Shown here: one piece after another, positions 14,359 to 23,558 of the stretch
Position numbering within the stretch: the first letter of the stretch is position 1
Layout of the letters: each line of letters starts with the position of its first letter
Notes under the pieces: model-generated
Databases searched by the model: none
Seen by the model: the letters and a program-made list of their open reading frames with translations, nothing else
Told to the model about the DNA's origin: nothing
NCBI GenBank assembly: GCA_003152835.1
Contig: PMBC01000175.1
Coordinates: 14,213-53,928, forward strand
Direction of reading: 5' to 3'
Origin: Bacteroidales bacterium
GTDB lineage: Bacteria; Bacteroidota; Bacteroidia; Bacteroidales; VadinHA17
Length of the DNA: 39,716 bases
Program-made: the position numbers and the translations under genes

Positions 14359-15943
14359 CTCATCAAGAAATATTTTGCTCCCGCTGCTTCTGGCAGCAAC
14401 TCTTGTAATCGGAATAATGCTCGGGCTTTACCTTCCGAGACGCACTGACATTCCCAAGCATTCAGGCATTTGGTCAAGAAATGATAAGATAAACAATATT
14501 CTGAACCTGATAGAATCAAATTATGTCGACTCAGTAAATCATAAGGACCTTGTGGAAGCAGCAATTCCTGCCATCCTGAAGAAACTGGATCCTCATTCCG
14601 TATATATTCCCGCGCGGGATATGGCCAGGGCAAATGAGCCGCTTCAGGGTAATTTTGAGGGAATAGGTATTTCGTTCAATATGGCAACTGACACTATCCT
14701 TGTAATAAGCACCATCCTGGGAGGTCCTTCTGAAAAGCTGGGATTACAGGCCGGAGATAAAATACTATATGTGAATGATTCCCTTGTTGCAGGCAAAGGA
14801 ATCAGCGAAGAAAGAGTCATGGGAATGCTTAAAGGTCCGAGAGGAACCATCGTTAAAGTCAGAATCCTCCGCAAGGGACTCAAAGATCTTCTTCCATTCG
14901 ATATTACCCGCGATAAAATTCCGCTATACAGCATTGATGTTTCATATATGGTTAACAATACAACTGGTTATATCAAGATCACCAGTTTTGCAATGACAAC
15001 TTTCGATGAATTCATGAAAGGGCTGACAGAGCTTAAAGCTCTTGGAATGAAAAAACTGATAATTGACCTGAGAGGGAACTCCGGCGGTATCATGGAAGCT
15101 GCCATTCAGATTGCTGACCAATTTCTTAAAAAAGATCAGCTGATAGTCTATACAAAAGGAAGAACCCAACCGCGCAGTGAAGCCAGGGCGACCGGGCAGG
15201 GTGAATTTGAAACTGGCGATCTTGTAATCCTGATTGATGAAGGGAGCGCCTCGGCAAGCGAGATCCTCGCAGGTGCGATTCAGGATAATGACCGGGGGAT
15301 AATCATCGGCAGAAGATCATTTGGGAAAGGGCTCGTTCAGGAACCTGTTCAGTTTACCGATGGTTCAGGTATGAGACTGACAATAGCCAGATATTATACC
15401 CCGACCGGAAGATCGATCCAGAAACCATATAAAGATGGTTTTGATGAGTATTATGAGGACCTCAATACCCGCTTTTCCAGGCATGAATTTGAGAATTCCG
15501 ACAGTATTCATTTTGATAAACTTCTTAAGTTCACTACCCCCGGTGGAAAAATCGTATACGGTGGCGGCGGAATAATGCCCGATAAATTTGTTCCTTACGA
15601 TACTACCGGTTTCTCTCCCTATTTTCTTAAAGTTAGACCGCTAATTTACCAGTTCGCACTAAACTACGCCGACAGACAGAGAGAATCACTTAATAAATTC
15701 ACTGAACCCAAAGAACTGGAGAAATATCTTGACAAGCAGGGACTGCTTAACCAGTTTATAGATTTTGCTGCCAGGAAATCAGTCAAACCTGCCCCGGCTG
15801 AAATAAAAATTTCAGGTGCTGGCATTCAGATACAGCTGAAAGCCTATATAGCCCGAAATATTCTGGATAATAAAGGTTTCTATCCTATTTGGGAACAACT
15901 TGATACCACACTGAAATATGCGATAGAGTACCTGAAGAATTGA
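14345..15943 (+). CDS. S41 family C-terminal processing peptidase (CtpA/Prc type)
   Basis: 532 residues from ATG 14345, which overlaps the end of the deaminase gene. A single N-terminal membrane segment (about 10-30) anchors it facing the periplasm. A PDZ domain lies at about 100-180 (EGIGISFNMATDTILVIS; GLQAGDKILYVN). The protease core carries DLRGNSGG, the Ser motif GSASASE (300-306) and the catalytic Lys in SFGKG (K328), so the Ser/Lys dyad is intact. The C-terminal 130 residues are mostly helical. It probably trims or degrades periplasmic proteins. A longer frame from 14315 lies inside the deaminase and is not needed. Confidence 0.93.
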   Translation: MNRNNSSRNILLPLLLAATLVIGIMLGLYLPRRTDIPKHSGIWSRNDKINNILNLIESNYVDSVNHKDLVEAAIPAILKKLDPHSVYIPARDMARANEPLQGNFEGIGISFNMATDTILVISTILGGPSEKLGLQAGDKILYVNDSLVAGKGISEERVMGMLKGPRGTIVKVRILRKGLKDLLPFDITRDKIPLYSIDVSYMVNNTTGYIKITSFAMTTFDEFMKGLTELKALGMKKLIIDLRGNSGGIMEAAIQIADQFLKKDQLIVYTKGRTQPRSEARATGQGEFETGDLVILIDEGSASASEILAGAIQDNDRGIIIGRRSFGKGLVQEPVQFTDGSGMRLTIARYYTPTGRSIQKPYKDGFDEYYEDLNTRFSRHEFENSDSIHFDKLLKFTTPGGKIVYGGGGIMPDKFVPYDTTGFSPYFLKVRPLIYQFALNYADRQRESLNKFTEPKELEKYLDKQGLLNQFIDFAARKSVKPAPAEIKISGAGIQIQLKAYIARNILDNKGFYPIWEQLDTTLKYAIEYLKN

Positions 15944-15946
15944 TGG

Positions 15947-15974
15947 TTTGCGGCGTGAGGTATGCGGTGTGCGG
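15947..15974. repeat. Heptamer tandem repeat TNTGCGG, four copies
   Basis: Four 7-bp units follow each other: TTTGCGG, CGTGAGG, TATGCGG and TGTGCGG. It fills most of the 51-bp gap between the convergent S41 protease and hydrolase genes. Same period as the CCGNTAA array at 161-185 but a different unit. Confidence 0.65.
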
Positions 15975-15994
15975 CAAAAAAAATGGAGGAGGGT

Positions 15995-16786
15995 TTAACT
16001 TCTTGCGAATGTGCCCAGTATTTTTACCGAAAGATCTTCTTCCTCGATGAATCCGAGATGGCCTGAATTCTTAAGAATTACCACTTCGGCGTTAGATGGC
16101 AATTTTACTTTCGTCTGAATAATTTCACTATTGATGTAATTATCCATTTTACCAAGAACCCAGAGACAGGGGACTTGTCCTTTCTCCATGACTGAAACCC
16201 TCGATGGTCTTGCCATCATACCTTTCAGCACGGCAATTATTCCGCTGCCTGAAACCGAAGATGCTATCTTTTTTGATCTCTGAAGAGCAGTGTTGAATTT
16301 CTCAAGGTTGGATGAAGCAAACATTTTTGAAACATTATCAGGATATATCAGGTCTTTCTTACCTTTCAGGACAAGATTAATCTCACGCGATCTTTTATCA
16401 AGAGCTTCAGGAGAATCGGCCAGTGGGTGCGAATGAAAAAGACAATATCCTGATAACATATCGGGGTACAGTTCTGCAAAAGCAAGGGCAGCATATCCGC
16501 CAAGAGAATGGCCTGCCAGGCAAACCTTTTTTATTCCCAGATCCAGGATAAGCTCTTTTAAAACCATGGCAATAAATTCCATGGAATGGACTTCTTCAAA
16601 GATATCTGACTTTCCATGCCCCGGAATGTCAGGTGTTATAACCCTGAAATCACTTGCCAGCTTAGAAGCATAACTTTCCCACACTTCTGAAGTCTCAAGA
16701 TACCCGTGCACTAGTACAATTGTCTTGCCTGAACCTATGTCGTTGCAAAAGATCTTTCCGTTCCTGAATATGAAGAATCTCTCCAT
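15995..16786 (-). CDS. Alpha/beta hydrolase
   Basis: 263 residues, soluble, with no signal peptide. The oxyanion-loop motif HGYLETSEVW and PDIPGHGKSD precede the nucleophile elbow GHSLGG (Ser about 94). An acidic residue in GKMDNYI and a late His in NSGHLGF complete the triad. The alpha-helical lid lies between about 120 and 210. Such proteins hydrolyse esters or related bonds, and the substrate is unknown. It is a single gene converging on the S41 protease gene, with the sdh operon divergent upstream. Confidence 0.9.
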   Translation of the reverse strand: MERFFIFRNGKIFCNDIGSGKTIVLVHGYLETSEVWESYASKLASDFRVITPDIPGHGKSDIFEEVHSMEFIAMVLKELILDLGIKKVCLAGHSLGGYAALAFAELYPDMLSGYCLFHSHPLADSPEALDKRSREINLVLKGKKDLIYPDNVSKMFASSNLEKFNTALQRSKKIASSVSGSGIIAVLKGMMARPSRVSVMEKGQVPCLWVLGKMDNYINSEIIQTKVKLPSNAEVVILKNSGHLGFIEEEDLSVKILGTFARS

Positions 16787-16957
16787 CTGGCTGACTTGTT
16801 AGTTGAAGCAATGAATAATAATGAGTAAAATCATAGCTTTTTATGTTTTAACAGACTAATATAGTGCAATATCGTTATTGATATTTCCTGAATTAATTTT
16901 TAATTTTATACAAACAATCATTTAGTTGAGTTACAACCTGTAAATATTTCATCTCAA

Positions 16958-17602
16958 ATGAATAAAATTCTTTTTTCATCTCTGTCAAAAAAATTTGTCA
17001 TGGCGCTTGCAGGACTTTTCCTTCTCCTCTTCCTGCCTCTGCATCTGGTAATCAATCTGATGTTGCTTAAGAGTGATCCTGTTCCTTTCAACAGGGCAGC
17101 TCATTTCATGGCAACATTTCCAGTGATAAAAATTATTGAGATTGTTCTGCTGTTTACAATTTTAGTTCACATTACCTGGGGTATCTTCCTTCAGATTCAG
17201 AACTGGCTGGCCAGGCCGATAGGTTATGCAGGCGGCAATAAATCAGAAACTTCTTTTTTTTCCCGGTTCATGATATGGACAGGAGCTTCGGTCTTAACTT
17301 TCCTTGTGCTTCATTTCTTTAACTTTTATTTTATAAAACTCGGATTTGTTCCCGGGAACCCTGAAGATTTTTATTCAGTAGCGCACAGACTGTTCAAAAT
17401 ACCTGCATATAACTATATATACCTGATCTGTTTTGCACTGCTTGGGCTTCACCTTTTTCATGCATTCTCCTCAGCTTTCCAGACCCTTGGGCTGAATCAC
17501 AGGAAATGGACCCCTGTTGTGAATGTCGTTGCATGGATATATGCAATTGCAATACCGGCAGGATTTGCATTCATCTCATTAACACTCTGGCTTTTCAGAT
17601 AG
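16958..17602 (+). CDS. sdhC: Succinate dehydrogenase / fumarate reductase cytochrome b subunit
   Basis: 214 residues with five membrane segments, as in the di-heme b558 subunits of Bacteroidota. Candidate heme-ligand histidines lie in LPLHLVI, RAAHFMATF, ILVHITWG, VLHFFNF and LGLHLFHAF. It anchors the SdhAB dimer on the inner membrane and passes electrons to menaquinone. First gene of sdhCAB, with 15 bp to sdhA. The 171-bp gap upstream is AT-rich; I saw no clean TAnnTTTG element there. Confidence 0.93.
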   Translation: MNKILFSSLSKKFVMALAGLFLLLFLPLHLVINLMLLKSDPVPFNRAAHFMATFPVIKIIEIVLLFTILVHITWGIFLQIQNWLARPIGYAGGNKSETSFFSRFMIWTGASVLTFLVLHFFNFYFIKLGFVPGNPEDFYSVAHRLFKIPAYNYIYLICFALLGLHLFHAFSSAFQTLGLNHRKWTPVVNVVAWIYAIAIPAGFAFISLTLWLFR

Positions 17603-17617
17603 AAAAAAACTTTAATC

Positions 17618-19537
17618 ATGGGAAAACTCATTTCAAAAGTTCCTGAAGGTCCTCTCGCTCAAAAGTGGACCAGGTACAAGTCTTCAGTAAAACTTGTCAA
17701 CCCTGCAAACAAAAAGAAAGTCGAGATAATTGTCGTCGGAACAGGTCTTTCTGGAGCCAGCGCCGCTTCATCTCTGGGAGAGCTTGGCTACAGCGTAAAG
17801 AACTTCTGTTACCAGGATTCACCGCGCAGAGCCCACTCCGTAGCTGCGCAGGGAGGAATAAATGCTGCAAAAAACTATCAGAACGATGGGGATTCGGTTT
17901 ACCGGCTTTTTTATGATATGATAAAAGGGGGTGACTACCGCGCGCGTGAAGCCAACGTTTACAGGGCTGCCGAGGTAAGCAACCAGGTGATAGATCACTT
18001 TACTGCTCTCGGTGTTCCCTTTGCCCGCGATTATGGAGGGACACTCGACACGCGCTCTTTTGGGGGAGTACAGGTGTCAAGAACATTTTATGCCAAGGGA
18101 CAGACAGGTCAGCAGTGCCTTCTTGGCTGCTATTCCTCGCTGAACAGGCAAATCAAAAAAGGTAATGTAAAAATGTTCCCGCGCCGCGAGATGCTCGACC
18201 TGGTTGTGATCGATGGCAGAGCACGCGGAATTATAACACGAAACCTTATTACCGGAGAAATTGAACGACACGGAGCACACGCTGTGGTTCTTGCAACCGG
18301 GGGCTACGGGACAATCTATTATCTCTCAACCCTTGCAGTCAACTCAAACGCTTCGGCAGCATGGAAAGCCCATAAGAAAGGAGCATTTTTTGCAAACCCA
18401 AGCTTTGTCCAGATCCATCCTACAAGTGTTCCCCAGCTTAATGAATTCCAGTCAAAGCTTACACTCATGTCAGAGTCGCTCAGAAATGATGGAAGAATAT
18501 GGGTATCAAAAACGAGGGGAGACAAACGTCCGGCAAACGATGTCCCGGAGGATGAGAGAGATTATTACCTCGAGAGAAGATATCCCACCTTCGGAAACCT
18601 TGTTCCGAGAGACGTGGCTTCACGGGCTGCAAAAGAAAGATGTGACGCGGGTTATGGCGTGGGTGAAACAGGACTGGCAGTGAATCTTGACTTCAGGGAT
18701 GCCATTAACAAACAAGGGAAAAAAGCCATTGAGAATAAATATGGCAATCTTTTCGACATGTACAAGACAATCACTGGGATAGATTCCTACGAGGAGCCTA
18801 TGCGCATATACCCGGCTGGTCATTATACCATGGGCGGCCTTTGGGTCGATTATGAGCTTATGACAACTATTCCCGGTCTCTATGCAATCGGAGAGTCAAA
18901 TTTTTCCGACCACGGGGCAAACCGCCTCGGTGCCAGCTCACTTATGCAGGCAGCAGGTGACGGATACTTTGTCCTTCCGAATACAATAAGCAATTATCTT
19001 GCCGACCAGATAAGTGTTGCAAAGATAGCGACCGACAAACCGGAATTTGCAGATGCAGAAAAAGCTGCAATGGAAAGGATCAGCAAGCTTATGTCAATTA
19101 AAGGGAAGCAGACAGCTTCTTCCTTCCATAAACGCCTGGGCAGGATAATGTGGGATTACGTAGGGATGTCACGGAATGAAGCCGGTTTGAAAAAAGCTCT
19201 TGAACTGATAGGGGAACTGAAGGATGAATTCTGGAAAGATCTTAACATCCCCGGAAATGCAGACGACCTTAATATGGAACTGGAAAAGGCTGGAAGGGTA
19301 GCTGATTATTTCGACCTCGCTCAGCTTCTCATCACTGATGCGCTCAACAGGAAGGAGTCATGCGGAGCCCACTTCAGGGAAGAGTACCAGACACCGGATG
19401 GCGAGGCACTTCGTAATGATGAAGAATATGCATATGTTGCTGCCTGGGAATATACAGGTGAAGGTAAACCTCATATTCTTCATAAGGAGGAGCTTAAATT
19501 CGAAGAGGTTGAAATGAAAGTCAGAAGCTATAAATAG
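17618..19537 (+). CDS. sdhA: Succinate dehydrogenase / fumarate reductase flavoprotein subunit
   Basis: 639 residues. The FAD-binding Rossmann motif is GTGLSG (41-46). The covalent flavin-linking His is in [10 protein letters not shown] (H73). Substrate-site residues appear in IHPTSVPQ and [13 protein letters not shown]. The FAD-binding C-terminal part of the core carries [19 protein letters not shown]. The family oxidises succinate to fumarate and can run in reverse; direction cannot be told from sequence. Length and motifs fit the Bacteroidota/Wolinella type. Followed by a 62-bp gap with a small direct repeat before sdhB. Confidence 0.96.
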   Translation: MGKLISKVPEGPLAQKWTRYKSSVKLVNPANKKKVEIIVVGTGLSGASAASSLGELGYSVKNFCYQDSPRRAHSVAAQGGINAAKNYQNDGDSVYRLFYDMIKGGDYRAREANVYRAAEVSNQVIDHFTALGVPFARDYGGTLDTRSFGGVQVSRTFYAKGQTGQQCLLGCYSSLNRQIKKGNVKMFPRREMLDLVVIDGRARGIITRNLITGEIERHGAHAVVLATGGYGTIYYLSTLAVNSNASAAWKAHKKGAFFANPSFVQIHPTSVPQLNEFQSKLTLMSESLRNDGRIWVSKTRGDKRPANDVPEDERDYYLERRYPTFGNLVPRDVASRAAKERCDAGYGVGETGLAVNLDFRDAINKQGKKAIENKYGNLFDMYKTITGIDSYEEPMRIYPAGHYTMGGLWVDYELMTTIPGLYAIGESNFSDHGANRLGASSLMQAAGDGYFVLPNTISNYLADQISVAKIATDKPEFADAEKAAMERISKLMSIKGKQTASSFHKRLGRIMWDYVGMSRNEAGLKKALELIGELKDEFWKDLNIPGNADDLNMELEKAGRVADYFDLAQLLITDALNRKESCGAHFREEYQTPDGEALRNDEEYAYVAAWEYTGEGKPHILHKEELKFEEVEMKVRSYK

Positions 19538-19572
19538 AGGTACAATGGTGCAGTGGTGAAAAGGTACAATGG
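19538..19572. repeat. Direct repeat AGGTACAATGG, two copies
   Basis: Identical 11-bp copies at 19538-19548 and 19562-19572, offset by 24 bp. CAGTGGTGAAAAGG between them (19551-19564) is shared exactly with 11698-11711. It sits inside the sdh operon, between sdhA and sdhB. Confidence 0.6.
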
Positions 19573-19599
19573 CAAGAAATAAAACAATCAGGTAATATT

Positions 19600-20334
19600 A
19601 TGAACCTTACATTAAAGATATGGCGGCAGAAGAATGCCGGTGCAAAAGGAAATTTTGCGACATACAGGATGGAGGATGTATCTCCCAAGATGTCATTCCT
19701 CGAAATGCTTGATGCACTCAATAAAAAGCTGGTAGAGGAAGATAAGGATCCGGTGGCATTTGATCACGATTGCCGCGAGGGAATCTGCGGTTCATGCGGT
19801 ATGTATATCAATGGCCATCCTCATGGTCCTGTCCCCGCAGTTACGACGTGTCTCTTATCAATGAGATACTTCAGTGATGGTGATACTATCTGTGTAGAAC
19901 CATGGAGGGCAAAACCATTCCCGGTTATCAAGGACCTTATCGTTGACAGAAGCGCCTTCGACAAGATACAGATTGCGGGTGGTTATATATCTGTCAATGC
20001 AGGAGCCGCACCTGAGGCGAATTCGATACCGGCTCAGAAAAAGAATTCCGATACGGCATTTGATTCATCAATCTGTATTGGATGCGGAGCCTGTGTTGCA
20101 GCATGTAAGAACGCATCAGCAATGCTGTTTGTTTCGGCAAAGATATCCCAGTTCGCTTTGCTTCCCCAGGGACGTATTGAAGCGAAGGACAGAGTTCGTG
20201 CAATGGTTGAAATGATGGATGAACTTGGTTTTGGAAACTGTTCAAATACAGGTGCATGCGAAGCTGAATGCCCAAAGGAGATCAAGCTGACAAATATTGC
20301 CAGGCTTAACCGTGAGTATTATAAAGCTTATTGA
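19600..20334 (+). CDS. sdhB: Succinate dehydrogenase / fumarate reductase iron-sulfur subunit
   Basis: 244 residues. The plant-type [2Fe-2S] site is CREGICGSC with C84 (C58, C63, C66, C84). The second domain carries [11 protein letters not shown] and, later, [14 protein letters not shown], giving the [4Fe-4S] and [3Fe-4S] clusters that link FAD to the membrane subunit. All ligand cysteines are present. Last gene of sdhCAB. Its 3' end overlaps the convergent phosphatase gene by 7 bp. Confidence 0.96.
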   Translation: MNLTLKIWRQKNAGAKGNFATYRMEDVSPKMSFLEMLDALNKKLVEEDKDPVAFDHDCREGICGSCGMYINGHPHGPVPAVTTCLLSMRYFSDGDTICVEPWRAKPFPVIKDLIVDRSAFDKIQIAGGYISVNAGAAPEANSIPAQKKNSDTAFDSSICIGCGACVAACKNASAMLFVSAKISQFALLPQGRIEAKDRVRAMVEMMDELGFGNCSNTGACEAECPKEIKLTNIARLNREYYKAY

Positions 20335-20996
20335 CGGGGAACAGAAATAAGTTCCATCCTGTTTACATCAAGGGCTGAAAGAAAACCATAACCCAGCTCC
20401 TTCTCATAAACGCATCCTGTATCAATCGGGATAATATCCGATTTCTCATTAATCAGCTTCTTCACGTAATCGACAAATTTCGGTCTATGTCCGTGAATTA
20501 TAGTCTTGCCTTGCAGCAGAGGGTTCAGATACGAAGGATTGGATTCCCATATCATTGCTTCAAAATCCGAGAACGGATCTGCGATGAAGTCGTTAAAACC
20601 AGCATGGACGAACAGGAAGCTACCTGTCTCATAGTAATATTCAAGTGAACTGAAAAAATCAATATATTTTTTCTCCAGCTGGCTCGCCTCGCTTATTCCG
20701 AAACTCTTAAGCGTTGTCGCTCCATTGTTCATCATCCAGAGAGCAAACATCCCGGGATCGGAAATTGAATCGATAAGCATTGCCTCGTGGTTCCCTTTCA
20801 GTATTGTTATATCAAAACCTTTCACTTTCAGATCGATGATGAAATCTATAGCTTCCCTGATCTGGTCGCCGCGGTCAATATAATCACCGAGAAGGATGAG
20901 CTTGTCAGATCTTTTAAGGTCAATTTTTCTGACAACAAGATCATAAAATGTCCTGTAGCATCCGTGAATATCGCTTATAGCAAAAAGACGGCCCAT
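20328..20996 (-). CDS. PPP-family serine/threonine-type metallophosphatase
   Basis: 222 residues with the calcineurin-like signature in order: DIHG (D9, H11), GDYIDRGD (D38, R42) and GNHE (69-71), then later VHAGF and HGHRP metal-ligand histidines. Bacterial relatives include phage-type protein phosphatases and Ap4A-hydrolase-like enzymes; the substrate is uncertain. Cytosolic. It is transcribed alone, converges on sdhB, and has the CTCTGTG repeat array directly upstream. Confidence 0.9.
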   Translation of the reverse strand: MGRLFAISDIHGCYRTFYDLVVRKIDLKRSDKLILLGDYIDRGDQIREAIDFIIDLKVKGFDITILKGNHEAMLIDSISDPGMFALWMMNNGATTLKSFGISEASQLEKKYIDFFSSLEYYYETGSFLFVHAGFNDFIADPFSDFEAMIWESNPSYLNPLLQGKTIIHGHRPKFVDYVKKLINEKSDIIPIDTGCVYEKELGYGFLSALDVNRMELISVPRQ

Positions 20997-21027
20997 ATTA
21001 TTATCTGACCATGTTCACCATATACTT

Positions 21028-21099
21028 CTCTGTGTAACTCTGTGCTTGCTCTGTGTGCCTCTGTGACAGTTCTTTAAATTCTTTTTTTACACAGAGTTA
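21028..21099. repeat. CTCTGTG array with inverted terminal copy
   Basis: CTCTGTG starts at 21028, 21038, 21049 and 21059, spaced 10, 11 and 10 bp. CACAGAG follows in inverse at 21090-21096. TAACTCTGTG (21035-21044) pairs perfectly with CACAGAGTTA (21090-21099), so the element can fold into a large hairpin. It fills the gap between the phosphatase and aminopeptidase genes. Confidence 0.65.
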
Positions 21100-21103
21100 T
21101 TGA

Positions 21104-22489
21104 TCAGGAACAAACTATTTCGATCTCTTTTACTGTTTTTGGAATTGGTTTGCCAAGCAGTTTATGTCCTTTTTCTGTTATCATAACATTATCCTCTATT
21201 CGAATTCCTCCTAAAGACATATAATCAGCAATCCTGGCATAATTAATAAATTGCTTGAATTTCCCTTCTGATTTCCAAAGATTTATCAGTTCGGGAATAA
21301 AATAGATCCCCGGTTCCACCGTGAATACATGTCCCGGTTTATAGGGAAGCGCAAAGCGGAGGAATGCCAGTCCGAACTGATCGCTTCGTTTGACTTCGTT
21401 ATTGTATCCTATATAATTTTCACCCAGGGCTTCCATGTCGTGAACATCGAGCCCCATCATGTGGCCCAGTCCGTGAGGCATGAAAAGAGCGTGAGCACCT
21501 GCCGCAACAGCCTCATCCGTATCCCCTTTCATCAGTCCCAGTTCTTTCATTCCTGAAGCGATTATCCTGCATGCCATGAAATGAAGGTCACGGTTTGAGA
21601 TGTTAGGCCTGGTAGCATTGATAGCTTCAGTGTTGGCTTTCAAAACAATCTCGTAGATATCTTTCTGGAGCGTGCTGAATTTGCCTCCAACCGGTGTTGT
21701 CCTCGTTATGTCTGATGAATAGTGAAGGTTAGTTTCAGCACCTGCATCAGTCACCATCATTTTCCCTTTTTTCAGTATGTTGCCATGTTCATGGTTGTGC
21801 AGCGTCTGTCCGTTTATACTTAGAATGATCGGGAATGAAGTTCCTCCTCCCTTTGCCAGTGCAATGCCTTCAATGGCTCCGAAAATCTCCTGTTCCCTGA
21901 CACCCGGTTTGCACATCTTCATGGCTGTAACGTGCATCTCGTATGCAATCTCAAGTGCTTTTTCAATCTCTTCTATTTCGACTCTCTCCTTGATCGATCT
22001 CATCGATATAACTGCTTTTATAAGGTCCGCTGATGCAAGTGTCTTCATCTGGCAAGGGTTTTCCTTCAGGAGTGAGCCAAGGGTCATTTTTGTCTCTCCC
22101 CTGTAAGGAGGAAGAAAATGAACTTTGCGTTTTTTATCAATGGCATCCTTTACAATACCTTCAAGTTTTGACGTTGGCAATGTGTCAGCTATACCGCATT
22201 TAAGAGCAAGATCCCTGACAGTAGGCTGCGGACCCATCCAGATTATATCGTCCATGTCAAAATCGTCGCCGAATATACGGTCCTTCCCGGAATCAAAATC
22301 CATTACTCCTGCCAATCCCGGAAGGTCAAGTCCAAAAAAGTAAAGGAAATCACTGTCCTGCCTGAAATGGTAAGTGTTGTCCGGGTAATTCATAGGAGCC
22401 TCAACATTTCCTATAAATAGTGCAAGACCAGATTTCATCTTATTATGAAGATATTCTCTCCTTCTGATATAAACGTCACTTTTAAACAT
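21104..22489 (-). CDS. M24B family aminopeptidase P (Xaa-Pro aminopeptidase)
   Basis: 461 residues. The N-terminal domain (about 1-170) contains FRQDSDFLYFFGLD, typical of aminopeptidase P. The pita-bread domain carries the dimetal ligands: TDAGAE, SSDITRT, HGLGHMMGLDVHD, VEPGIYF and RIEDNV. It removes N-terminal residues preceding proline. No signal peptide, so cytosolic. Single gene on the minus strand with a candidate promoter at 22524-22531. Confidence 0.93.
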   Translation of the reverse strand: MFKSDVYIRRREYLHNKMKSGLALFIGNVEAPMNYPDNTYHFRQDSDFLYFFGLDLPGLAGVMDFDSGKDRIFGDDFDMDDIIWMGPQPTVRDLALKCGIADTLPTSKLEGIVKDAIDKKRKVHFLPPYRGETKMTLGSLLKENPCQMKTLASADLIKAVISMRSIKERVEIEEIEKALEIAYEMHVTAMKMCKPGVREQEIFGAIEGIALAKGGGTSFPIILSINGQTLHNHEHGNILKKGKMMVTDAGAETNLHYSSDITRTTPVGGKFSTLQKDIYEIVLKANTEAINATRPNISNRDLHFMACRIIASGMKELGLMKGDTDEAVAAGAHALFMPHGLGHMMGLDVHDMEALGENYIGYNNEVKRSDQFGLAFLRFALPYKPGHVFTVEPGIYFIPELINLWKSEGKFKQFINYARIADYMSLGGIRIEDNVMITEKGHKLLGKPIPKTVKEIEIVCS

Positions 22490-22523
22490 ACAGCTCGGTC
22501 TTTAATTATTGATTTGAATGCTA

Positions 22524-22531
22524 TAAAGGTA
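22524..22531 (-). promoter_or_regulatory. Candidate promoter for the aminopeptidase P gene
   Basis: Minus strand reads TACCTTTA, one base off TAnnTTTG, with a TTG about 18 bases further upstream at a fitting distance. The start codon is 35 bases downstream. Confidence 0.35.
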
Positions 22532-22689
22532 GCATCCTTACACTTCTGTACAAGTGAAATCCTATCATAATAAGCAATCAATCCTATTGATCTCCGAAAC
22601 AATTACAACAGCTTTCCGTATAAAATCCTGTGAAAGCTTTGTTAAAAAGGCTAAACCGTAAAGACTATTTACGAACTTTTTAATAATCA

Positions 22690-22768
22690 GCATAATTATT
22701 ATGCGAATAGTGTTTGTTATAAACATATTATTAATATATTCGCCAGGTTTATCAACAAATTATTAACA
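22690..22768. other. AT-rich dyad cluster with DnaA-box-like sequences
   Basis: Inside the 290-bp divergent gap 22490-22779 are a palindrome GCATAAT-T-ATTATGC (22690-22704) and the inverted pair GCGAATA (22703-22709) / TATTCGC (22737-22743). There are also TTATCAACA (22749-22757, one base off the DnaA box TTATCCACA) and TTATTAACA (22760-22768, two off). It could be an operator region for the gene at 22780 or a DnaA-bound site. There are too few boxes to call an origin. The rest of the gap shows nothing else. Confidence 0.3.
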
Positions 22769-22779
22769 ACTGATTAAAA

Positions 22780-23511
22780 ATGCCTTACCGTCGATTGCCA
22801 AACACAGATTCTGCCCGTCTGAAAGCCATGAAGAGTGCACTGAATAAAGGTCTGGAGCTCCCGCCTTACAAAATGTCATATTCGCCAAAAATTTCCGTCA
22901 GGCTCCGGCAGTTCCTGCCTCTTTTTGAGCACACCATTCAGCTTCAGAGACAATCAATTGCTTCACAAAGCAGGAAAAGCAAAGAGTATAATGAAGCTAT
23001 CAGAAAAGCCCGTATGTATCTCACCCATTTTATCCGGGTAATGAATATGGCAGTTTTACGAGGTGATTTGCCGGAGGAAGCCAGGGCATATTTCGGGCTT
23101 GCCACAAATGAATCTGTAGTTCCTTCGCTCAATACCGAGAATGAACTGGTAAGCTGGGGAAAAAGGATCATCGAAGGTGAAGAGTTCAGGATAAAAAAAG
23201 GAGGGAGCCCTATAACAAACCCTACCATTGCAGTTGTGAAGGTGAGGTTTGAAAATTTTCTGGAAACTTATAATCATCATAAAAACCTGATTAAAAAAAC
23301 ACTCGATTACGCTGAAAGGACAAATGATATGAGAAAGGAGGCTGATGATATAATCCTCCAGATATGGAATGAGGTTGAAGAAAAACACGACATTCTGCCT
23401 GAGGATATCAGGAAAAAGGAGAGTGAAGAGTACGGCCTGGTATATTTTTACAGGAAAAATGAACTTAAAAATATCGGTTCACCGGAGACGCCGAGTCCCG
23501 TTCTGCAGTAA
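22780..23511 (+). CDS. Helical protein of unknown function
   Basis: I do not recognise a named family. 243 residues, with no signal peptide or membrane segment, mostly predicted helix and strongly charged. Notable stretches are MPYRRLPNTDSARLKAMK at the start, FLPLFEHTIQLQRQSI, YLTHFIRVMNMAVLRGD and AVVKVRFENFLETYNHHKNL. The layout suggests two helical halves separated by a loop near 115-145. ATG at 22780 is the only sensible start. It lies 47 bp before dusB on the same strand and may be co-transcribed. The upstream gap has unusual dyads. Confidence 0.8.
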   Translation: MPYRRLPNTDSARLKAMKSALNKGLELPPYKMSYSPKISVRLRQFLPLFEHTIQLQRQSIASQSRKSKEYNEAIRKARMYLTHFIRVMNMAVLRGDLPEEARAYFGLATNESVVPSLNTENELVSWGKRIIEGEEFRIKKGGSPITNPTIAVVKVRFENFLETYNHHKNLIKKTLDYAERTNDMRKEADDIILQIWNEVEEKHDILPEDIRKKESEEYGLVYFYRKNELKNIGSPETPSPVLQ

Positions 23512-23558
23512 GTTCTGAAACCTGTTCATTTGTATTCATTTCATCAAATAATTCAATT

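Noticed and set aside
19994-20285. Minus-strand frames opposite sdhB
   Set aside because: Antisense shadows of a conserved iron-sulfur protein, with no family features of their own.
22690-22768. Chromosome replication origin
   Set aside because: Only one near-match to a DnaA box plus a weaker one, no dnaA or other origin-linked genes, and skew cannot be judged in this window.
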